Origin: Meconema thalassinum
Taxonomy: Eukaryota > Arthropoda > Insecta > Orthoptera > Tettigoniidae
Assembly: GCA_946902985.2 (NCBI GenBank)
Contig: OX336389.2
Span: 1,009,639,441 to 1,009,703,440 of the forward strand
Direction of reading: 5' to 3'
Length of the DNA: 64,000 bases
Below, in pieces: positions 52,722-61,218 of this stretch. Below the pieces are notes generated by a model. The model was not told the DNA's origin, searched no databases, and was given only the letters and a program-made list of their open reading frames with translations. The stretch's first letter is position 1. Each line of letters opens with the position of its first letter. The position numbers and the translations under genes were made by a program.

Positions 52722-53788
52722 CAGGGTCTTTCATATAAAGTAAGAACGGCAAGCGGCAGTTTTGTTATTCGCTGCTGAGGTGGTCTTGGCCGAGCTTGTG
52801 GTGCGCCATGTCCCCCTGCTGTACTATTGAAAGCGCGCGCATAGTACATACGAGGGCTGTTTTTTTTTTTTTCAAGTTCCGATGGACTGTATAAAAATAA
52901 CAGATTGACATACCAAACTGATTTTACTACTAAATGTTTGCCTGTTTTATTTGTATGACTCAACATAATCGCCAAAACGATTGAAACATTTGTCGTATCG
53001 TTACACCAGCTTTCCAATGCCCTCGGCAAAATATTCTGCCGCCAATGAGGTTGCTACGTCTGAAGTTTTTCCTTTTTGACGAGGCGTTGCCACCCAACTA
53101 TACCTTCAATCTCGGAAAAGGTGAAAATCATTCAGTGCTGGTTTGGACTAAAGCACAGATGGTCCAAAACTTCACACTTGAATTCTTTGTAAACGTTTAC
53201 AAGGCAAAGGAGATATTTTCATTCCAAGATTCTGGGAAAACCAAATGATTAAGCTTCAATACAGTACAGAAACGATATCGTATGGAATGATTTTCACCTT
53301 TTCCGAGAATTGAAGGTATGGTTGGGCGGCAACGCCTAGCCAAAAGGAAAAACTTCAGGAGACTGTCCAGGCGTAGCCACCTCAGTGACGGCAGAATATT
53401 ATGCCGAGGGCGCTTGAAAGCTGGGGTAAAGATACGAAAAATGTTTCAATCGTTTTGGCAATTATGTTGAAACTTAAGTACAAAACAAGCAAACATTTAG
53501 TAGGAAAATCAGTTTGGTATGTCAATCTGTTATTTTTACACAGTCCATCGGAACTTGAAAACAAAAACAGGCCTCGTCTGTACTATGCACGCGCTTTCAA
53601 CAGTGCAGCAGGGGGGCGTGGCGCGTCACAAGCTTGGCCAAGGCCACCGCAGCAGCGAATAACAAAACTGCAGCTTGCCATTCTTACTTTATATGATAAT
53701 AAATAATGATAATGATGATGATAATTGTTGTTTTAAGGGGCCTAACATCTAGGTTATCGGCCCGCACTACTTTATATGAAAGACCCTG
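52722..53788. mobile_element. Fold-back element built from inverted mariner 3' ends
   Basis: Flanked by TA (52,720-52,721, 53,789-53,790). Starts CAGGGTCTTTCATATAAAG and ends with its complement. Two arms of about 450-500 bp are inverted copies; each reads inward-to-outward as a mariner C-terminus (NDFHLFRELKVWLGG ... YEKCFNRFGNYVE) plus 3' UTR. The centre contains an 85-bp segment (53,201-53,285) copied from the neighbouring Tigger-like gene. The right arm holds a 71-bp SINE remnant. Confidence 0.9.
53697..53767 (-). mobile_element. 71-bp 5'-truncated SINE with 12-bp target duplication
   Basis: TACTTTATATGA occurs at 53,685-53,696 and 53,768-53,779. The insert reads on the minus strand GTGCGGGCCGATAACC, GATGTTAGGCCCCTTAAAAC, then a (CAT)n-rich tail. 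Only the 3' end of the SINE was inserted. Confidence 0.85.
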
Positions 53789-55296
53789 TACATCAAGAAA
53801 CTACAATAGACTATATGGAAGAATATGAATACGCAGAGGACTTATCTGATTGTGAAAACATTATGGACGATCCAGAACCTGACTGTGAGGAAGAGTCGTT
53901 AATAAAAAGTGATGGACGCCAGTCGGCTGCTTATCTGCCAAACCCACCGGAGAGGAGGAGGTAGGGTGATGTGTCTGTTGAAAAGGCAAAGGAGATAATT
54001 TCATTCCAAGATTCTGGGAAAACCAAATGATTAAGATTCGATACAGTACAGAAACGATATCGTATGGTGCAAAACGTACATCATCTTTGATATTTACGGC
54101 ATGTAATAGAAAAAGGGGAGCTAGGCCAGCGCTCAAAACTTCCCATGCTTGGCGATTATGTAGCTGAAAGTTTCAGCTTGGCGAGAACTGTTCTAGGCGC
54201 TCATGTTCACGACAGGGATATTCGTGCTTGAGGTTTAGAAAAGGCTCAAGAAATAGGACCGACTCGATTCACTGTTTCTATCCATGGATGTGTTGCACAG
54301 TTTAAACGGAGACACCATCTTGGTTCACGTGCAATAACAAAATGTGTAACCACTAAGCCTGGAATACAGATGGTGACGTGCAGGATCTGGTTCAAGTCGC
54401 TTCAAAGTCCGGCCTAATCACGAAACAAATCGTGACGCTATTCTTTCAAGATGTCTACTTCCCATATGCAGGACAGGAGTCTCTTCTTCTAGTTGATTCG
54501 CTCGGGACATATTGTGACAAAACCCATATCGATGCTATCCGCCCTCAAAATATGGTGTATACAGTCAAGACCATCCCTCCTGTGTGCACACCTTACATTC
54601 AGCCACTTGATGTGCTTTTCTTCCGACAGTTCAAGGTGGTGAAGAAGCGGATTGAAGATCACATTATCCTTAACGACAATCAGTTCACACCAACGTCGAG
54701 GGATTCAATTTTGTTGCTGATGTGCATTCTACACAATCAGTTCTGTTCTCCAGTCTTAGCTGACTTTGTTCAGTACTCCTGGACTGTCGCTGGATATGAT
54801 GACTTCTGACCAGAGAGGTTTAAATCACCACCATAACGTATTTTTGATGTTCAAAAGCCATGTGACTCGGAAGATTGCTTATTGCCAGCATTCATGAAGT
54901 ATTCCTACTGTGATCAGCAACTCTGTTTTCGACACTTTATACTCTGTGGACATGCTCATCCTCATGATCTTTGGCCAAGAGCTAACAACAACCCATATTT
55001 TGAACTCTGTGCCCGAACATGCGCATGATTGTAAAGTGTAGTGTAATTGTCGATGGCAAATATTGTGCGCATATTTGTAATGAACATGTAACACTCTTAA
55101 ATAAAAACCGGAAAGTTTGTGTAATTGCGATCGCAAGTTGTGCTAACTCCCTCGTAAGAAATGTAACATACGAGGTTTGGTTCCTTCACCAACAATATCA
55201 TTCAAAGACTATGAGAGAAAGACCATGTTTCAGTTGAAGGGATTCAACATCATGGTCATTAAGCCCCATGTACTTGGGTGTGCGTGTGTATACATA

Positions 55297-56484
55297 CAGG
55301 GTGTCCCGAAGAAAGGTTCCAATATTTACGGAGGTTGTAGTAGGCAACAAGGGAAGAAAAAAGTTCCAATACACATTGGTCGTAAACGTAATATCTCCGG
55401 CGCTATGGTAGACGTCTGGTACTACGTAATGCTCTGCAGCACATTGTGGTTGCATGTGTATCAATCGTAGTCAACACGAGACCACAGCACAGTACGGACG
55501 TTGCTCGAGCAGTCAGGTATGTTATTGTCGTCTGGTATACCCGTAGTGTTAGTACCCTCTTCCAGCGACTTTTGGAAACTGGATCCTTTGCACCAAGAGC
55601 ACGGGATCATGGCAGACCTCGAACAAAGCGCACACCTGATGTGGAGCAGTGGGTATTAAGACATGTTGAGGACAACCCTAGAACGAGTGTCCGAAGAATA
55701 GCTGCAGCTGAAGGTGTTGCTAAATCTGGTGTTTCAGAGTTCTCCATGAACAGTTGCTCTATCCCTACCCATGTGCAGCGAGGTCAAGCGCTGCTGCTGC
55801 CGCACGATCGGCCCGCCAGAGTGCAATTCTGCCAGTGGTTTCTCCAAATGTGTGCTCAGGATATGAATTTCACAGCGAAGATTCTGTTTACAGATGAGGC
55901 GGGTTTCACAAGGAACGGGGTCGAAAATTTTCATAATATGCACGTATGGGCCGATGAAAATCCGCATGCACTTGACGAGAGAAGCCACCAGCACAAATTT
56001 CGTATCGACGTTTGGGCAGTTTCCATATTCGGGTTAGGCGACACCGAAATCGCGTCTTTCCTGGGCGGTGGATTGGACGGGGATGACCAATACCAAGGCC
56101 TTCCCTTCTGCTGACCTAAATCCTCTCGATTTTTGGCTGTGGAGACATGTAAAGACCCTGGTGTATGCAGTCTCCATCAATGATGTGCAGACACTACGAC
56201 GAGTGTTTGATGCATGTGATGCAATCCGGCAACGACCAGAGGTGTTCCAAAGAACGCGTGATTCCCTGCGGCGTAGGGTGGAAGGCTGTATTGCAATGGC
56301 TGGCTTGCACATCGGGGACATGTGAAGAGTACATCAGAGACATGGTGTTCATTGGGAGTAGTGATAGAGGATTGTATCTCCAAATATATGAAATTTATGA
56401 CCAATGTTGATAGGACCTTTTGTTCTTCCCTTGTTACATGCTACAACCTCCGTAACTATTGGAACCTTCCTTCGGGACACCCTG
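55297..56484 (+). mobile_element. Mariner-type transposon with long TIRs, internally deleted
   Basis: Starts CAGGGTGTCCCGAAGAAAGG and ends with the complement of CAGGGTGTCCCGAAGGAAGG. Similarity extends about 65 bp. TA flanks at 55,295-55,296 and 56,485-56,486. At 1,188 bp it is about 0.4 kb shorter than the related element at 30,409. Confidence 0.93.
55446..56325 (+). pseudogene. Mariner (D-D41-D type) transposase lacking its central catalytic block
   Basis: The frame at 55,446-56,114 has a linker GRPRTKRTPDVEQ and the first Asp in ILFTDEAGFTR, followed by FHNMHVWADENPHALDERSH and FRIDVWA. Then the sequence jumps to GGRWIGRG-type residues (in a shifted frame) and SADLNPLDFWLWRHVKTLVY, which holds the third Asp. 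The stretch that should contain HDGAPAHF and the second Asp is deleted. It ends CIAMAGLHIGDM at 56,325. Confidence 0.88.
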
Positions 56485-56486
56485 TA

Positions 56487-57240
56487 TATATGATTTGTCT
56501 GATAGCATGTGTTATTGTGGTGTCTGTAGTAGTAGTAGTATTATGTGTAAATAAATTCCAATCTACCAATCAAAGGAGTTGACTGAATCAACATCAAAAC
56601 TCTTTAATTAATCACTTTAATTCAATTTAAAATAGTATTTGTAAAAAACTGGTTCTTCTCCTTACTGCTACCCCGTGGCTTATGATCTCGTGATTAACGG
56701 TCACGTAAAACTACAATCTTCCTTTTCTTCTCCTTACTGCATGACCTGCAGATGTGGAGAGGAAATGCTCGTTACTCGCTACACTCCTCTAGATTATGGG
56801 ATTTTGTTTAGCACAACACAGGCCGAAAATCAAGAAGCCTGGTTATTAATTTTTATCATGTTCCAGTGCCAGTTGGCAGCTAAAATTTTGCACGGGGTTA
56901 ACCACGTGTCTGGACGAAAATTACTGATTGCACTACAAGCATAAGCCCCAGGTTAGGTTTGTTTTGTATGTAGAACAGTATTCACCACTGTAATGAAACT
57001 TGGCACACTTTCACATCAACTTGACGGCGCTCATTTGTTTTACGATACCGGCTAAGAGATAGTACCGAATGTGTGGGATTGGCAATACTGTACATAGTGC
57101 TAAAAATTGCGGAGTCAGCTGGAATTTCACCTATATAAGTCGTGATCAAATTTGGGAAGGCGGGTGGGTCATAGACAGCTACATCTCCAGATTTTTTCTC
57201 AACCATTAGGCTACTTCAGGTATTTTGGCTAATTCCAGTA
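56487..57240. other. Unassigned stretch
   Basis: Two similar phrases, CTTCTCCTTACTGC, occur near 56,655 and 56,728. No supported gene. Confidence 0.3.
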
Positions 57241-57244
57241 GTTT

Positions 57245-58052
57245 AAGATTTTTTTCCCATTGAGTAGCAGATGGCCGGCGTAGGGATGTGGCGATCCCAT
57301 CGCCCAGTGGGAAACCACTGCAATCAGCCACCCGAGTATTGGCGGGAAAACCATACCTAAGAGGGTAAGGAGGAGATGCCTACCCAAACCCTGACCGTCT
57401 GGGGCACCCTGTCTCCAGCGGATAAATATGGAGGATGGGAACGTAACCCAACAAACCACTCTACGTTAGGCTAATCATCCATGTGGAGGTAAAGTGATTC
57501 AGAGAACTACAAAGCCTCGGATTGGACGGATATAAACGACGACGACCAGAGTGGAAACGGAACAAGAGATTCGGAACATGGAATATTAAGACAATCGTTG
57601 GTAAAGAAGTGGAATTGATACAGGAAAAGAAGGACCACTAACTAGAAGTACTGGGATTAAGTGACGTTAAGAGAAAAGGTAGCGGATGAAGAGAATGTCA
57701 GACGGGTGCACTTTGAGGAACTGGTACTCTGGAGTTGGGATGGGTAGTCGAGGAAAAGGGGGAGTAGGAACAATAACCAGTGAGCAGTTGGAAATGAGGA
57801 TGAGTGGATGGAAACCAGTTAATTCAAGAATGATAGTTGTCAATTTGGACTTGGAAGTGTCCTATATTCAAGCGTATGCACCAACGGAAGATTCCACTGT
57901 ACTAGATAGGGAGGAATTCTATGCACAACTACAACGGACCATGTATTAATAGGAGGTGATTTCAATGGGTGAATCGGTCAGGACAAAAGGGAACCTCGTG
58001 GAAGTATGGGTAACCATGGAGGAGACAAGACCCTAAATGACAGTGGTAGGTG
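57245..58052 (+). pseudogene. Old RTE LINE, 5' part (endonuclease)
   Basis: GC-rich leader, then frames reading RFGTWNIKTIVGKEVELI, LEVLGLSDVKRKG, VVNLDLEVSYIQAYAPTEDS and IGGDFNG, the order of an apurinic-like endonuclease. Stops and frameshifts are frequent. The young RTE is inserted right after TLNDSGR; the rest resumes at 61,219. Confidence 0.85.
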
Positions 58053-61000
58053 TCTCCCATAAGTCCAACCCCTCGTCCACGTCGTGGGAGACGGGCAACG
58101 GCACAAAGTAGGGGATCGCCTGTAGGGGCGAAGTACAGTGGGGACTTCGTGTGCCCCGGGACCGTTACGGTAGCTGTGAAGGTCCTACAGGAACCCTGAA
58201 AAGTGACGGCTAACGGGGCTCTGGTGAAGCTACGATAGGCCCAGCAAGCCAGTAGTGGATGATACCAAATGCTTTCAAAAATGGAACGAGCCTCGGACAG
58301 GATGGATTTAATAGACGACGACACGGCTTTACACACGGACTAAGATTTGGAACTTTAAACCTAAGAACGCTGACGGGGAAGGTGGAGGAGATAGTGGATA
58401 TGATGGAAAGAAGGAAGTTGGATTTATTGGGATTGGCAGAAACAAAGTGGAAAGGGGAAGGAAGGAGAGAACTGAGAAAAGGCTATAGACTGTACTGGAG
58501 TGGGAACGAAGAGGGAAAGAGGAATGGAGTGGGAGTAGTAGTACAAGATGGTTTAAAAGAAGAAGTGAGGAGAATAAGTGATAGAATGATGAAAGTGAAA
58601 GTAGCACTGAGGGGAGAGACCGTAGAAATAGTGCAAGTGTATGCTCCACAAGTAGGCTGCGCCTCTGAAGAGAAGGAGGAGTTTGAAGAGGAATTGCAGA
58701 AGCAGCTGGTCGGAAGAAATATGATTGTTATGGGGGATCTCAATGCCCATGTAGGAAGTGAAAGACAAGGTTATGAGAGTGTTCTAGGACCAGAGGGTTG
58801 GGGCGGAAGAAATGAGGAAGGAAAGAGACTGTTGGACTTCTGCCAGAGGAACAGCCTGCTAGTTGGGAACTCCTGGTTTAAGAAAAGAGAGAGCCACACA
58901 ATCACATGGTACAGTGATGACTTGACCAGGAAGTCGGTGGTCGACTATATACTGTATGAGAAAGAACTAAATAAGAACATCACGGACATCAAGGTTATAC
59001 CATCGGAGAACCTGGATAGCGACCATCGATTGCTGGTAATGAACCTGAGAGGGAGTAAGGAGAAGAAAGGGACTGAGAACCAGGAAAGACGTATAAGGAT
59101 ATGGAAACTGAAAGAAGGGGATAGAAGGGTCGAGTATCTCAAAATGGTAAAGGAAGGGATTCCAACAGATGAAGAAAGAGGGGTGGAAGAGGAATGGGCT
59201 AGATTTAAGAAGACACTAGTAGGTGCAGCAGAAGCAGTATGTGGGAGGACAAGTAGTAAGAAGAGGTGGAAGGAAACACCATGGTGGAATGAGAAGACAA
59301 AAGATATAGTAAGGGAAAAGAATAGAGCCTTTAGGAGGTGGTATCAAAATAGGACGGTTGAGACAAGGGAAGAGTACCAGGAAAGAAAGAAGGAGGCGAA
59401 GAGAGTAGTGGCTGAGGAGAGAAGAAAGTGGATGGAAGAGTGGACAAAGATGATGAAGGAGGATAGTGAAGGTACAAAAAAGGTCCTGTATGGGATGGTA
59501 AAAACTAAGAGGCGGAAGGATCCTACGGATTATGTTAGAATGGTGAACAAAAGGGGACAAGAGATAGAAAATAGGGAAGAACTGAAGAAAATGTGGAAAG
59601 AATATTTTGAAGAACTTCTGAACCCGAATGGAAAAGATGGTGAGGAGGAAGAAATCGGGGAAGAGGAAGATGAACTGCAAACAGAAAAGGACTTAACATG
59701 GAAAGAAGTGGAAGATGCAGTGAACAAGATGAAAGGAGGGAAGGCACCGGGTGTGGATGAGTTGAGTGTGGAGATGGTGAGAGCAGCAGGAGAGGTGGGG
59801 ATACAGTGGTTGTACCGAGTGATGAGGACAGCATGGAAGGAAAGGAAGACCCCAGAGGACTGGAAAAAAGGAATAATTGTCCCGATCTTCAAGAAAGGTA
59901 GTAGAACAGATTGCAGAAACTATCGGGGAATAACACTGATGAGTCATTGTGCAAAGATCTTCGAGAAAGTTTTGGAAAAGAGAATTAGGACAAGGATAGA
60001 AGGAGGGATGAGGGAAGAACAACATGGCTTCAGAGCAGGAAGGTCCACAGTGGATTTGATTTTTGCTGTAAGGCAGTTACAAGAACAGCACTATGAGTAT
60101 GGAACAGATCTACTGATGGCCTTCCTGGATATTGAGAAAGCATATGACAGTGTATGCAGAAACAAAGTGTGGAAGTCCCTGGAGGATAGAGGAGTAGAGA
60201 AATGGACTATAAAGAGGATAAAGGAGATGTACAAGGGAAGCGTGAGCTGTGTGAAAGTGGGAGGAGAGAGATCAGACTGGTTGGAACAGAGAAACGGCCT
60301 GAAACAAGGAAGTGCCTTGTCACCGTTACTTTTCATTGTGGTGATGGATGACATAATGACCCGAGTGGCACAAGTAATTGGGGAAGGAAAGATGAAAGCA
60401 ATGGTGTTTGCAGATGATTTGATGATTTGGGGAAACAAGGAGGAGGAGGTACAGGAACAGTTGGACGTGTGGGAAGGAATAATACAAGGATATGGGATGA
60501 AATTTAGCATAAATAAGAGTGAGATGGTGATCACAACAAGGAAGAAGGAAAGAACCACAACGGGAATAACAATTGGTGGGGAACAGCTGAAGAAAGTGGA
60601 GAGTTTCAAGTATCTAGGAAGCCTGATACAAGAGAATGGAAGAAACGATAGAGAAATAAATGAGCGGGGGAGGCAGGCAGAAGCATTTCGGAGGAGTGTG
60701 AAAAGCATGTTATGGAGCAAGGATGTCCCTCAGAACAGCAAAAAGATCATATATCGGACGTACTATGTCCCTATCCTGACGTATGCCTCGGAGACCTGGG
60801 TTATGAAAGGAAGGGAGAAGAGCAAAATACAGGCCAGTGAGATGAGGTTCTTGAGAAGCAGTATTGGAGCTACAAAGATGGACAGAATAAGAAATGAGAG
60901 GACCAGAGAATTAATGAAGGAGGAACCATTACAGGATGGTATAGAGAAGTCTAGACTTAGATGGTATGGACATGTAAAACGAATGGAGGAGAAGAGGATA

Positions 61001-61218
61001 CCCAGGAGGATACACGAGACGAAGTGGGAAGGAAAGAGACCGAGAGGAAGACCGAGAGACAGGTGGCTGAAGGGGGTGGAAGAAAGCGTGAAGAAGAGAG
61101 GAGAAGACTGGACAAGGGTGGAGGCTGAGAGATGGTGGGAAGACAGGAGACGTTGGAGAGGCTTGTGTTCCAAACAGACCCGGCCAGTGGCTGGAAACTG
61201 TGCAAGATGATGATGATG
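58053..61218 (+). mobile_element. RTE-type LINE, complete and probably young
   Basis: 3,166 bp inserted in the older RTE with duplication AGGTG at 58,048-58,052 and 61,219-61,223. Has a structured GC-rich 5' leader of about 205 bp, one long ORF, almost no 3' UTR and a (GAT)n tail. Joining the flanks through one AGGTG restores the older LINE's reading frame (LNDSGRCLIEFC), which confirms both ends. Confidence 0.93.
58259..61210 (+). CDS. LINE endonuclease-reverse transcriptase, intact, 983 aa
   Basis: Would nick target DNA and reverse-transcribe its own RNA. N-terminal endonuclease, about residues 28-262: RFGTLNLRTLTGK, LGLAETKWKG with Glu61, VQVYAPQVG, MGDLNAHVG with Asp160, and SDHRLLV with Asp255-His256. 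A basic linker with KRWKETPWWNEKTKDIV follows (about 335-350). The RT core, about 480-770, has KAPGVDELSVEMV, NYRGITLMS, HGFRAGRSTVDLIF, MAFLDIEKAYDSV (Asp624), LKQGSALSPLLFIVVMDD and VFADDLMIW (Asp719-Asp720). The C-terminal domain has YYVPILTYASETW and a Cys-poor basic end. About 1,000 residues in one ORF is usual for RTE-like LINEs. The stop codon TGA at 61,208-61,210 lies within the GAT repeat tail. No lesion was seen. Confidence 0.95.
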   Translation: MIPNAFKNGTSLGQDGFNRRRHGFTHGLRFGTLNLRTLTGKVEEIVDMMERRKLDLLGLAETKWKGEGRRELRKGYRLYWSGNEEGKRNGVGVVVQDGLKEEVRRISDRMMKVKVALRGETVEIVQVYAPQVGCASEEKEEFEEELQKQLVGRNMIVMGDLNAHVGSERQGYESVLGPEGWGGRNEEGKRLLDFCQRNSLLVGNSWFKKRESHTITWYSDDLTRKSVVDYILYEKELNKNITDIKVIPSENLDSDHRLLVMNLRGSKEKKGTENQERRIRIWKLKEGDRRVEYLKMVKEGIPTDEERGVEEEWARFKKTLVGAAEAVCGRTSSKKRWKETPWWNEKTKDIVREKNRAFRRWYQNRTVETREEYQERKKEAKRVVAEERRKWMEEWTKMMKEDSEGTKKVLYGMVKTKRRKDPTDYVRMVNKRGQEIENREELKKMWKEYFEELLNPNGKDGEEEEIGEEEDELQTEKDLTWKEVEDAVNKMKGGKAPGVDELSVEMVRAAGEVGIQWLYRVMRTAWKERKTPEDWKKGIIVPIFKKGSRTDCRNYRGITLMSHCAKIFEKVLEKRIRTRIEGGMREEQHGFRAGRSTVDLIFAVRQLQEQHYEYGTDLLMAFLDIEKAYDSVCRNKVWKSLEDRGVEKWTIKRIKEMYKGSVSCVKVGGERSDWLEQRNGLKQGSALSPLLFIVVMDDIMTRVAQVIGEGKMKAMVFADDLMIWGNKEEEVQEQLDVWEGIIQGYGMKFSINKSEMVITTRKKERTTTGITIGGEQLKKVESFKYLGSLIQENGRNDREINERGRQAEAFRRSVKSMLWSKDVPQNSKKIIYRTYYVPILTYASETWVMKGREKSKIQASEMRFLRSSIGATKMDRIRNERTRELMKEEPLQDGIEKSRLRWYGHVKRMEEKRIPRRIHETKWEGKRPRGRPRDRWLKGVEESVKKRGEDWTRVEAERWWEDRRRWRGLCSKQTRPVAGNCAR

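Larger units (their letters stand above)
52350..55030 (+). pseudogene. Second Tigger-like (DDE_1) gene, interrupted by a fold-back element
   Basis: The frame 52,350-52,720 continues, once the fold-back element and one TA are removed, into HQETTIDYMEEYEYAEDLSD and SAAYLPNPPERRR, then TAG. Further on, SVEKAKEIISFQDSGKTK (HTH), GSRAITKCVTTK and ITKQIVTLFFQDVYFPYAGQ are read. LLLVDSLGTYCDKTH holds the second Asp of the DDE set and TPYIQPLDVLFFRQFK the third. A C-terminal Cys/His patch FMKYSYCDQQLCFRHFI lies near 54,890-54,940. Multiple stops and frameshifts. The 143-codon frame at 54,378-54,809 is the best preserved part. Confidence 0.8.

Noticed and set aside
52350..52778. Stand-alone 142-codon host gene
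   Set aside because: The frame continues into the Tigger-like relic once the fold-back element is removed.
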